Origin: Hydractinia symbiolongicarpus
Lineage: Eukaryota; Cnidaria; Hydrozoa; Anthoathecata; Hydractiniidae
Direction of reading: 5' to 3'
NCBI RefSeq assembly: GCF_029227915.1
Contig: NC_079885.1
Span: 12,659,001 to 12,723,000 of the forward strand
Length of the DNA: 64,000 nt
The notes under the pieces were generated by a model that was not told the DNA's origin, did not search any database, and saw only the letters and a list, made by a program, of their open reading frames with translations. This document shows, piece after piece, positions 47,601 to 61,995 of the stretch. The position numbers and the translations under genes were made by a program. Position 1 is the stretch's first letter. The number at the start of each line of letters is the position of its first letter.

Positions 47601-50600
47601 AATTGCGGAGATGGTGTAGTGGTAGCGCATTACTTGTAATCATATGGTTTCAGGTTCGCGTCCCCACCCTGGCGCACTTTAAATGTAGTGTTGTCAGCCA
47701 TCTACTGATCACTAACCGGCGGTGGCAGGCAAGCAAGCCAGAGCAATGCTATACGTATCTCTAGCGGTGATCTGACATAGTTACAGTCGGAGGGGAGGAA
47801 GAGCCTGCCGTTGGAATGGAATCCCCAAGGACGTAAAAACCTTCCTTTAGGTACTTAATATACGAGTAAAGAAACATTTTGCATTGTCATGAGAACCTTT
47901 AATCCACTTTTTTCCCGCTTTTTCCGATCTTAAATGAGCTATAGTCCATTTTTGGCGTAAGTAATTTCTAAGTATACGTTCCAGGTGATAGCAAAAATAA
48001 ACTTATTATTTACGTATTAGTTTTCTTATTACTGGACGCGGTGTGAACTAGTGGTAGGGCATTCCACTGGTAATCATATGGTTGCAGGTTCCAGTCCCTG
48101 TACCTACGCTTTTTCAATACAGTATTGTTAGTTCATTTGAACCGACTTGTGTGGCAAGCAAGTACGTTAGAACAATGCTGTGCTAATAGAGCATAGTTGT
48201 TTGCAGTCAAGAAACCAACCATTAGGATGGAATCGTTAAACCGGACGTTAAACCCTCAGTAACTTACTTTCTTTACAATTCTATTCAATAGGACGACACA
48301 CTACTGTCACTCCTCTTATCCTGTTTAACATCATTACTGTGTGTGGACAAGGTATGTTGCTAAACGTTAGTTGCATACATAGTATGTCTAGAGGATAGAT
48401 TTCGTCGTCAATGTTCTGTCTAATAATCCAATTTTAAAATATTCAGAAGTCGGCTTATATTGCGTTGCATTGTGGGTAATCTGAAATTAGTAAAAAACAC
48501 TTGGACAACAAGCAAGTTTAAGTGTTGCTAAAACCCGAATATTTCTTATGCTACAAGTCGAGAGGTCCCGTAACTCTGCTTTGTAAACAGTAACTCGATG
48601 AAGCAATATTGTATCAAAAGCGTGCGCAGGCAAATTACTCCTTAGTATTTCACATGTTTTGCGATTTTCAATCTTTTTTATTATAGGATGAAATAAATAT
48701 TGAAATTAAGGATTCTTATTCCCATTTATGGCCATCAGTTTTAGACAGGTAATTAGAAGTGATGGTCTGTATGTACATGTAACCTTTCTTAACGATCTTC
48801 TGTGTTTTTATAATTCAAACTAAAAACTTTTTAGTGAGATAAAATGCAGTAACATACAAATCCTGTCTGTATTAAAACCCCTGTGCGATTACTGCATTCA
48901 GCAGAACTCTAGAAACATAACGTGGCTTCGAACTATCGGTGACGTACATTTGGGTAAGTATTATGCAAACGTTTATACCCAATGATACTGTCCATCTTTT
49001 AAATGCGTCTATCTAGTAAGTTGTTCTAAATAGGATTACATTTTTTAACCAGTGTTAGAGTTGTGTAGATGCGGTAGCTAAACTTTTCAATTTTATTTTT
49101 GTTAGTTAGAAATTGAAGTACTTTTTTTTAGCTTTTTAATGTTATATTATTTAGCTTGATAAGTCTTTCTATATTTTCAGTTGAAGGAAACTATCGAGAA
49201 GCGATGAAATGTTATCTTGAACTTGGCTCAATTACTACATCTTTCTTCAGTAGACCTGTACCTTACAGTGTCTGGGATGAAAAGGTAGCATGGACAAGCA
49301 TAACTGGTGCACATCACCTGTTTTATTACCTTGGGGAGGAAATTTCTACAGCCAGAAATTATCGCGGAATTAATTTTTGCGAATTTGGGTCGATTAAACT
49401 AAAACTGGCAAGTGGCAAGAATATTTTCCTTAAAATTTAGGTGAAATTAGCAATTCGTGGATATATATTCCGCCAATTTTTTTTTCTCAAAATGGAAAAA
49501 TATTAAGATTCCGAAACATTTAAAAGTTGCAAGTTTCTTTAAAAACAAAAGATTCTTTTCATTTCTAATAACAAGCAAAAAGTTGTAAAATTGTACTTAG
49601 GGGGTTGGGTTGAAATAATTTCATGGTTATAAAAAATGTTGAAGAATTATTAATAGGGGCAGCACTTCAAAGACTCAAAAAAATTTTCACCAATTTATAT
49701 TTGCTTAAATCGCGACAATGTTTCTGCTTAAATCACCATTGTATGAAAACACGATTCGCAAAGTATATTAAATATATTTCGCGAAAATGTCTGGTCGTAA
49801 AAATTTCAGCTTTTTTGTTTGTGCAGTGTAACAAGAAGTCGTTACAGGTGTTGATGACCGCCAATAATAACACGTTTTTCTACTGTTTTCTCACAAAACC
49901 TGTTACGAAGGTGAATTTGTGGAAAGAGTAATTTCTTTACTTTGTGTATTTTTCTTTTTCTTAGATTTATCGAAACATGATCAAGTGTTGTCAGAAACAG
50001 AAAGCTTACACACAGGTAAAAATCGGTTGTCCTGCACCCCAACCTTATAGTGATGAAATAACAACCCTATTATAAAACGTGTGATGAGATGTTTGGTTTT
50101 GGTACCCAGTGAAATTCGCATATGTAGGGAGATCAGATTAGATGTCAGACAGAAAAAATAGTAGGCTTTGCCAGTCAGCCAAAGTTACTCAAATTTTATT
50201 CAGTAATCATAAATTTCATAGAAATTTTTTTTGTTTTGCTATTATTTTTTTTTACTTGTTTTCACGTTGTTATTCGTGCATTTTTACAGCGTATAAAGGA
50301 TAGTCACTTTTGATTTGCAAAATTGAAATGCGAGATTAGATAACCTGTAAAAATTCTTCCTCTTTCCATTCTCGTGTTATATTGAATTGTTTATTCGGCC
50401 ACGACGATCTGAGAAAGCTTCGATTCTCGATACCCCAGTTACGGTAATTAGTTGCTTGTAAACTATATGTTCATATTTTTGTTTCAGGTTGTGCTGCTTT
50501 GCCAGTTCACTGATCCTATTGAATACGACGTTGCTTTTGAAGCTATCTTGAAAAGATCAAGGTATGTATCGGGAAACATATTTATGGTCATAAAAAACAG

Positions 50601-51403
50601 GTGGCAGGGTCTAATCGAACCACTACAGCCCCTGTATACACAATTTTCCTTTTATGAGAGTATGCTTTACAAGAATATAAGGCTGCGATTTTAGGTTAAA
50701 ACAATAGATATATTGTTTAGATAATGGAGAAATAAAAATAATGACCAGTCTAATTAGAATTTTAATAATCTTATTAAACAAACGTGTATACGAATGTGTG
50801 ACTAGCTCTTAAAAGTTTGCTCTATCTCTGACGATTTTTAGTTTTTTTAGTAGTTCTTATGGCTGAATTTTGAGTTGTAATCCAGTTTGTGAGATTATTT
50901 GTATTGGCGTAAATTTAATCTGATGTGCGTTATAAAATACATGAAATAAGTTTTTTGTTTCGTTTCAGTGACGATGGTATGGATGCATTTTACGACTGCC
51001 TTTGGGATGTAAACATTCTAGAATATCTCATTCGTATCTTTTCGACATTTTCTTTCTGCTGATAGGCGAGTAAATTTTTGTTTTCCATCGTCTTTGAAAA
51101 ATGTTTCGTAGGTGCTAGATCTTTAACTTCGGTGTAGATAGCCATCACAAAAGAGGCGAAATAGAGAAACGAAAGCTAGCGGTAAGAAGTGGCATTTTTA
51201 TGTTTTTTATTTACTGCTAATAGTGGAAGAAAGCGGTATTACCTCATCACTCGACCAAATCACAAAATACGGTGTTTTTTTAGATCAAAGTACTTGGACA
51301 GCCCGAACTGAACTGTCGATGCAGTTCTGACATTCTACAACAAGGTCGAGACACAAGAAAAACCAAATTTCTTCGAACTTTAGTGAGAATGTATTGGGAA
51401 TAA
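21490..51403 (+). CDS. INTS8: Integrator complex subunit 8
   Basis: Thirty-one exons: 21490-21574, 31200-31276, 31856-31971, 34273-34336, 34755-34831, 35900-35962, 36102-36156, 39042-39317, 39671-39757, 40115-40270, 41049-41273, 41843-41910, 42033-42111, 42378-42459, 42845-42978, 43318-43428, 44209-44369, 44660-44718, 46014-46135, 46334-46421, 46574-46697, 46849-47004, 48292-48351, 48687-48748, 48835-48953, 49181-49284, 49965-50015, 50488-50561, 50969-51033, 51138-51181, 51284-51403. About 1055 residues, against about 995 in human. Strong colinearity with INTS8: YFEFLFDQS at the start, LSHLKWDLDVIQK, LIYNRWVVRTI, ICYDLGCYYF, VVLLCQFTDPIEYDVAF, DAFYDCLWDVNILEYL, HHKRGEIEKR and IKVLGQPELN. INTS8 is a helical-repeat subunit of nuclear Integrator; its N-terminal W/YFEF motif is needed to recruit PP2A to RNA polymerase II. 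All junctions are in phase except exon 21 to 22, which is one base short. Intron 1 is 9.6 kb of retrotransposons. Confidence 0.95.
21891..22250 (+). pseudogene. Gypsy aspartic protease fragment
   Basis: The frame contains MELDTGASVSVMS, the retropepsin D-T-G active site, about 50 codons in, and ends near GPTLMGRN, the usual protease-RT junction. It is cut off by a stop (GRN, TGA) shortly before the RT, so the polyprotein is interrupted. Confidence 0.8.
22373..22966 (+). pseudogene. Gypsy reverse transcriptase fragment (two frames)
   Basis: The first part to 22666 has YSKWAALIVLVPKDDGTVRI and CGDYKLTVNQ. After a frame break, the second part from 22677 has CKLDLSHEYQQL and PTRLQYGIHSA. Where YVDD or YMDD is expected the sequence reads RVDSILIAG, so a catalytic aspartate is lost. 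Non-functional. Confidence 0.85.
23189..23565 (+). pseudogene. Gypsy RNase H fragment
   Basis: Contains LSCDASPYGVGAVLSH and YSQLEKEGLAVVFAARKFHQ, typical of the Ty3/Gypsy RNase H. A frameshift near 23400 moves the reading to FTDHKPLLGLF in another frame. Confidence 0.82.
23834..24631 (+). pseudogene. Gypsy integrase fragment
   Basis: Zinc-binding HHCC region (HVAHPG ... CQPCQEH), then the DDE core: YIDFAG (first D), VTDNGPSF (second D) and NGCLERTVQSFK (E). After the core about 75 residues correspond to the variable C-terminal part. The core is open, but the rest of the polyprotein is broken. Confidence 0.87.
25004..25155 (+). repeat. 3' LTR of the Gypsy element (end uncertain)
   Basis: Starts TGTTATATAC directly after a purine tract, a common Gypsy LTR start. 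The proposed end is at ACTACA (25155), but this cannot be confirmed because no 5' LTR is present for comparison. Confidence 0.45.
25156..25572. other. Intron sequence between elements
   Basis: INTS8 intron 1. No coding frame, transposon end or RNA signal recognised. Confidence 0.5.
25573..26285 (+). pseudogene. Relic of a multicopy cnidarian reverse-transcriptase-type protein
   Basis: Three frame-shifted pieces form one colinear protein. They are YSFKNTPIPRSTDYFKCL with FIKRTRWKAYFF (from 25640), NLFVFADKTNNIYELS (from 25930), and ITIKEHKKKFPHNVKC with RLINPAKSKIGVISKK (26140-26240). I recognise this pattern (ADKTNN, CRLINPAKSEIG) as the N-terminal part of reverse-transcriptase proteins present in many copies in cnidarian genomes, but I cannot name the class. 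The RT catalytic core is absent. Confidence 0.6.
26286..26822. other. Unassigned transposon-like debris
   Basis: Two coding-like stretches on the + strand: 26289-26483 (Lys/Arg-rich, ends EILKTR) and 26626-26817 (reads KVLGYTRKIAYEYWMKVLL, then one in-frame stop). Neither is recognised. They sit between the RT relic and the Copia element and are probably remnants of other mobile elements. Confidence 0.35.
26823..28655 (+). pseudogene. Copia gag-protease-integrase N-terminal portion
   Basis: A 610-codon open frame. Gag-like helical part (residues about 20-200), Arg-rich stretch, zinc knuckle CYICRSIYHIARECP near residue 277, protease VLDSGYTKTV near 325 with DSG active site, then integrase zinc finger (HKQFAHPS ... 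CDTC) and the first catalytic region (GMDLKQWSYG ... VDNGGEFDN). The frame is lost at about 28650, between the second Asp and the Glu of the integrase triad. Confidence 0.88.
28656..29620 (+). pseudogene. Copia integrase C-terminal and linker portion
   Basis: Continues in other frames: SPWSNGLVERHNSTLGNT supplies the integrase Glu, then FGSNPNFPAIEMNDPPALEG with stops, then 28970-29620 with KYVTGDKVYYKRRSDDTWKG and an acidic Lys/Glu-rich linker. The linker frame is open for 216 codons. Frame breaks at about 28820 and 28937. Confidence 0.75.
29574..31021 (+). pseudogene. Copia reverse transcriptase and RNase H portion
   Basis: RT starts near RWILTEKNVEGQRIVKARLV and contains SIDIKAAFLQGKPIERDIYL and VYGLADASRT. 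It then breaks at 29990 and resumes at 30035 with FYYRKDGRLHG and the catalytic THVDDFCWG. RNase H follows: VFHDASFANLKGEG, then after a stop near 30748 TDSKTLYDAVHST and WVSKEQQIGDCLTKRG. Catalytic residues are present but the chain is interrupted. Confidence 0.87.
31040..31198 (+). repeat. Putative 3' LTR of the Copia element
   Basis: Begins TGTGTATATAG right after a purine tract and could end at TTCTTCACA, one base before INTS8 exon 2 (31200). TG...CA ends and 159-bp length are plausible for Copia. With no 5' LTR for comparison the right boundary is an inference. Confidence 0.45.
32686..32751 (-). pseudogene. PIF1/Helitron helicase C-terminal motif fragment (minus)
   Basis: The minus-strand translation reads SQLYVAFSRARAFDDV, the motif VI region of PIF1-family and Helitron helicases. 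Downstream on the same strand a degenerate VKHIVYRIH resembles the usual tail of these proteins. In INTS8 intron 3. Confidence 0.7.
32772..32850 (+). pseudogene. PIF1/Helitron helicase motif V fragment (plus)
   Basis: The plus-strand translation reads TIFLTINKAQGQTFEN, the helicase motif that in an intact protein lies about 20 residues before the SQLYVA motif. Here the two are adjacent but in opposite orientation, so an inversion or two separate insertions must have occurred. Confidence 0.7.
33526..33990 (+). pseudogene. LINE reverse-transcriptase C-terminal relic
   Basis: Frame-shifted pieces: KSKYLIVKTEKRNEQEEEV, EEGNARRQIEGIEKSV, then in another frame AMAYNLEVWTKLIEQDWEQL. These match the thumb/connection part of LINE polymerases from memory. 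Heavily decayed, in INTS8 intron 3. A (GA)n tract precedes it at about 33200-33224. Confidence 0.65.
35116..35498. mobile_element. TTAA-flanked MITE
   Basis: Left end AGGGAACTCAAGGTAAAACA and right end (inverted) AGGGATCCCAAGGTATAAAA continue to match out to GTTGGGCT, about 32 bases of imperfect inverted repeat. TTAA flanks both sides (35112-35115, 35499-35502). No coding frame, 383 bp, INTS8 intron 5. The ends differ from those of the larger TTAA element in CDYL intron 6. Confidence 0.75.
36339..37895. mobile_element. Terminal-inverted-repeat element (hAT-like ends)
   Basis: The left CAGGGGCGGATTTAGA and right TCTAGAACCGCCCCTG are inverted with 14 of 16 matches. The CAGGGGCGG motif is common on hAT-type elements. 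An 8-bp target duplication is not evident. The interior (1.5 kb) shows no transposase; a 104-codon minus frame (36414-36728) is unrecognised. Probably non-autonomous, INTS8 intron 7. Confidence 0.6.
38384..38567 (+). pseudogene. LINE C-terminal/3'-end relic
   Basis: Reads KSKGKPRKIWQEVIRTDLMQ and LASMENGR, the usual last residues of LINE polymerase chains (GRPRKTW...DL), and runs straight into a (GAT)n tail. Everything 5' of it is missing, as in 5'-truncated LINE insertions. INTS8 intron 7. Confidence 0.6.
38568..38692. repeat. GAT microsatellite
   Basis: Nearly uninterrupted GAT units after two GAGGTGGGGCATGAGGATGAT repeats. Likely the expanded 3' tail of the adjacent LINE relic. Confidence 0.85.
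39396..39643. repeat. Probable MITE with degenerate inverted ends
   Basis: The left end CTTAGGGCTGTTTCTATG and right end (CATATGTACAGACCCTTAG) are imperfect inverted repeats. Internal GGAAATATTTCC-type blocks also recur inverted. INTS8 intron 8. Confidence 0.4.
40426..40466. repeat. CAA and AAT microsatellites
   Basis: Five CAA units followed by interrupted AAT units in INTS8 intron 10. Confidence 0.7.
41430..41673. repeat. 20-bp minisatellite
   Basis: About 12 tandem copies of CATGGATTTGTCATAATTAT, with a few one- or two-base-shorter variants (CTAGATTTG...). Located in INTS8 intron 11, ending 170 bases before exon 12. Confidence 0.9.
43459..43770. repeat. 24-bp minisatellite
   Basis: About 13 tandem copies of a 24-base unit containing AAAGTTACCATCATTCTTGC; two early units carry ACTATC instead of ACCATC. 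Because 24 is a multiple of three, long frames stay open on both strands, but these are artefacts of the repeat within INTS8 intron 16. Confidence 0.95.
44881..45066. repeat. 48-bp minisatellite, four copies
   Basis: CCCTGGCATAGTGTC recurs at 44887, 44935 and 44983, with a decayed copy at 45031; each is followed by TAACRGACTAATAATTT. INTS8 intron 18. Confidence 0.85.
47605..47860 (+). mobile_element. tRNA-derived SINE, copy 1
   Basis: The tRNA-like head has a pol III A box TGGTGTAGTGG (47612-47622) and B box GGTTCGCGTCC (47653-47663) at normal tRNA spacing. The acceptor stem does not pair, so it is not a tRNA gene. The body shares GGCAAGCAAG, AGAGCAATGCT and TGGAATGGAATC with the second copy at 48034. 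INTS8 intron 22. Confidence 0.75.
48034..48265 (+). mobile_element. tRNA-derived SINE, copy 2
   Basis: Head with A box GTGTGAACTAGTGG and B box GGTTCCAGTCC (48087-48097). The body GGCAAGCAAG, GAACAATGCT, GGATGGAATC and GGACGTTAAACC match copy 1 with substitutions. Same orientation, 174 bases downstream of copy 1 and just before INTS8 exon 23. Confidence 0.75.
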
Positions 51404-51636
51404 TATTGTCAAGGCTTTGTTATGATTTTTCCCAACAGAGACGTCGTACGTAATGCATTCTCTTTTCGCATAATTTAGCAAAGGATGAGAAACAACACTT
51501 CTAGCACAGATATCCATTGAGATGTGGAAAACTTATAGCTACAAGATCAATCACGAAAATACTTTAAACACTTTCTTTTATGTTGATTATGACTGCTGGT
51601 TTTAAGAAAACAAATTATAACACAGAAGTTGGAAAT

Positions 51637-51642
51637 AATAAA
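51637..51642 (+). terminator. Polyadenylation signal of INTS8
   Basis: AATAAA 234 bases after the INTS8 stop, followed by a GT-rich stretch (TTGTGTGTTTG), a fitting downstream element. Confidence 0.6.
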
Positions 51643-52680
51643 TTGTGTGTTTGTTTACATAGATCTTAATTTTCTTTTGTTTTTTATTGCTTTATATATA
51701 ACTTCTGTTAGAAGTCGCTATACAACCACAACTTCTGTTTCTCTCTTTCTTTAATTGAAGAAAAAAACTTGATTTTTCTTCGTACAGCAAGAAGTCGTAA
51801 ACATTAGGGGGATACATTTTTGCAAAAATAAAATTATTCCCAAATTCGCAAACTACTTGAAATATCCAGACTGCTATTCGACACCTTAAGTTCTCAGGAA
51901 TTTCCATCATTTTTAAATTCGAGAAAACAAGTTCTCGGGAAATGATGGAGCGTTTAGGTCATGTGTGAATTTTTTCCTTTTTCCTTCATAAAAATAAATG
52001 TTAAACTCTTTTTGAACTTTTTAAGCAACTTTTTTCGGTATAGTACAATTATTAGATTTCATTTTTCAATCGTTTGCGATTTTGTTCTTGCGAAATTTCT
52101 TTTGTTTTCCCATTCGCAAAAAAATGAACATGAGCTTGCTACGATCTTCGTAGCGAAAGCATAGTAAATTAGCTCTTGCCATTCGTGGAAATGTTAGGTG
52201 GAATCGACGTGTTCTGTTGAATTATGTTGCATTCATGTTTACGATGAAAAGTAAACATTGTCTCATTTATTTCACACTCGGCCACTAATTTAATTACTAA
52301 ACGAGGCATTAAAAATTAATATTAATCAAGACAAGATAAGGACTCTTTTATCCATGCTCAACTGTATGTTACGCTTGGTTGATTTTTCTTAATTAAGCTG
52401 AATATCATGCACGCTTTGTTCGCTAATAACTTGTAAACTTGTTTTTGTTTCATTTGAACAGTGTTCCGCTTGATTTCATTCTAGCTTCATCTGCATAAGC
52501 TCGATCAGATTTGGAAAGCTCAGCTCTTTCTGCAAAAAAACTACACTTTTGCTGAAAGCGTTTATTAAATAGAATTTTAATTTCCAAGGGTTCAAATTTG
52601 CGTATTTTAAATGCATTGGTAGTGTTGTAGGAGATTGGAAGTTGCAACGTTGGATGTTGTTTATAGAGATCAACAAAAAT
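51643..52680. other. INTS8-lectin gene intergenic region
   Basis: About 1 kb, no gene supported. It should contain the promoter of the downstream gene. An acceptor-like TTGTTTATAG ends at 52666, 14 bases before the ATG. Confidence 0.5.
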
Positions 52681-59711
<7,031 letters not shown>

Positions 59712-59938
59712 AGTTTAAACAGCCTTTTAAATTGCGTTCACCTTAGTAACAACATCGCTGAAAATCATTTTTTCAGCAGGCAAAAAAACCCGAGATAATT
59801 CATACATCATGCTTAGTCAGCGTTTGTTGTACAGAAAGAATAACAGTAAAATGATGATGTTTTTCAACTTCTCACAATATTCGGTCGCGCCTTTTAACAA
59901 GGTAGAGCATATTTTAAGGACCTCTTTTTTCCACGAGC

Positions 59939-59944
59939 AATAAA
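59939..59944 (+). terminator. Polyadenylation signal of the lectin gene
   Basis: AATAAA 228 bases after the stop codon on the coding strand. Confidence 0.55.
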
Positions 59945-61223
59945 AGTAGTGTAGCAGTTCTTTGATAAATAGGTCTATTGAAAATTCAAGACCGATTTTT
60001 GTTAATTTATACGCACTAAATTAAAAAAAAATACTGCACACATTATAAAAGGAGAAAAACTCCAAGGTAGATTTTTGCTTACAATACATACACATGAACA
60101 ATCCGAAAAAAATCGGGATTAAGAAATTTGCACTTTTATTAAGAATCACCATGTGACGTTACCATCATATAACATTTTTATTCACTGTCATGTCTTCAGA
60201 TCACGTGATAAAGTCACGTGATACAGCGATCTTTTCATATTTTTATACAGAATGTTGTAAATATTTTTATGTTATTTTTAATACAACAAAATTGTTTTCC
60301 ATGTTTATTTCTTGTAGTTGTTTTGATTATATTTCGAACAAAAGGGAGACTTTACTAAAAAGACGTGTACCCTACAATGCGTGATGCGGGTTATAGTACC
60401 TTAAATAATAGATTAAGTGTCCAGGGTTCGGTTAAAAACTCAAAACAGTCAACATTTTTTATTTGACACTGCACGGATATTTTCTCACAATCTGAGATTT
60501 TTAGGTATTTGTAATGATGATAATGGTGATGATAAACAGACTTTTTTGTAAAAGGTTTTTATCATTTAATACTAAAATAGAAAATATAATAACATAATAT
60601 CACCATATATAGCATAATTCAACATGCAAATGGTTGTGCATTATCAAATCAAAATGATGGGATATTATTTCAATCAAAGTGCATCATTTACGTAAGACAT
60701 AACAATTCTTATAGTACAGAACACACCGTACACACTTACTTACCAGTCAAAACACAATCATGAACTACAATAATCTGTAGTTTAGTGCAGAGCACGTCGT
60801 ACACAGTAACAACTTCTTTTCTTGATCACAACTATCAGGAACTTTACTAAACGTGAATATATTCTTAATACAGGGGTATTTTCAATTGTAACTTTCTGTT
60901 CAATTACTTCTGGATTGTCACTATTTACCGGAGACTCTTTGTTTCCCCTTATTACTAAGTTCGCTAGTATTAAACGAGTTCTTGCATAAATAAGTCATTA
61001 TAATCATTTAAAGGATCATGCTGCAACTCATCTCCACTTAGCTAAATGGCATAATGAAACTGAAAATTCTCGACCGTCAGGATATTTAATAAAGCCGTAT
61101 TGGGTATTGGCTTCCAATAATTCAACCTCAGACGTCAATTATGGGGTCTTATTACCCGGGTAAAAGGGCGGCATCGATATTTTCGAAAATCGTGCAATGT
61201 GATTGGTTAGAACTTACGTCATA

Positions 61224-61251
61224 GCGGGCAATATTCCACGGTATTGCCCGC
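61224..61251. repeat. Short perfect inverted repeat
   Basis: GCGGGCAATA and TATTGCCCGC, 10 bp each, separated by TTCCACGG. It is followed by CCATAGCAACC, which resembles an X-box half. Function unknown. Confidence 0.6.
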
Positions 61252-61470
61252 TACCATAGCAACCGTGTTTAAAGTTTAAATATGGTAACATTAAATGTAA
61301 ATAATTAATAATAATAATAATAACGGTTATATTTCAGCTCCATAACTATACAAAATGGTTCTTCTCCTGAAATAACATATGATATTCGTATGTGCATAAA
61401 GGTTAATATATAAATGAAAAACAAACAAAAAACAAAAAAACAAAAAAAAAACGAAAGCCAGTTCATAATA

Positions 61471-61554
61471 TAGTATGTTTCACAAAAGTATTAGAAAGAG
61501 AATTATAGAAGAGATCAAGTAGTAGTAAGATGGATAATTATGTGAAACATACTA
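61471..61554. repeat. Inverted repeat around 56-base loop
   Basis: TAGTATGTTTCACA and TGTGAAACATACTA are perfect 14-bp inverted copies. This could be a small MITE or a hairpin. Confidence 0.55.
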
Positions 61555-61995
61555 GCTATATGTTCTAAAACGAGTTGTTGAAAATGCGAAACAAAAACAA
61601 AACTGGCGGATTAGGAATGATAAAATATAAAGAAAATAGTGACTTGGAAAAAAGAGAGATTCCGATAAAGTAGGTAGTCGAAAATCTTATTGATTGTGCA
61701 GATCTTATAAAACATAGTCATATAAATCACTAACATATTTAAACTTAAATTCATGTTTTTTACAGTTTGCATTAAAACCCAGTAAGTACTAAAACAGTTA
61801 TAAAGAGAGGCAAAGTTGGACTGGGTTTTAATGCATACTGTAAAGAGCCTGCCTATGGTGCTCAATGAAGAATAGTGGTAGCAGTGGCGAGGATAAAATA
61901 AAATTGATTGGCAAATAATAGGTAGAAGACAAAAAGGCTAAAACAAACAAACAATAAGGTACACAAACAAAAAGGCAATAAGGTATGAAGTATAA

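Larger units (their letters stand above)
59945..61995. other. Gene-poor region between lectin gene and LINE
   Basis: Two kilobases of AT-rich sequence, no supported gene. It contains two CACGTG boxes (60200-60220), two small inverted repeats (61224-61251 and 61471-61554), an AAT microsatellite near 61305-61323 and a poly(A/CA) tract near 61425-61453. Confidence 0.5.

Noticed and set aside
47605-47675. tRNA gene candidate with A and B boxes
   Set aside because: The acceptor stem does not pair and a related second copy with a shared downstream body exists, so it is a SINE head.
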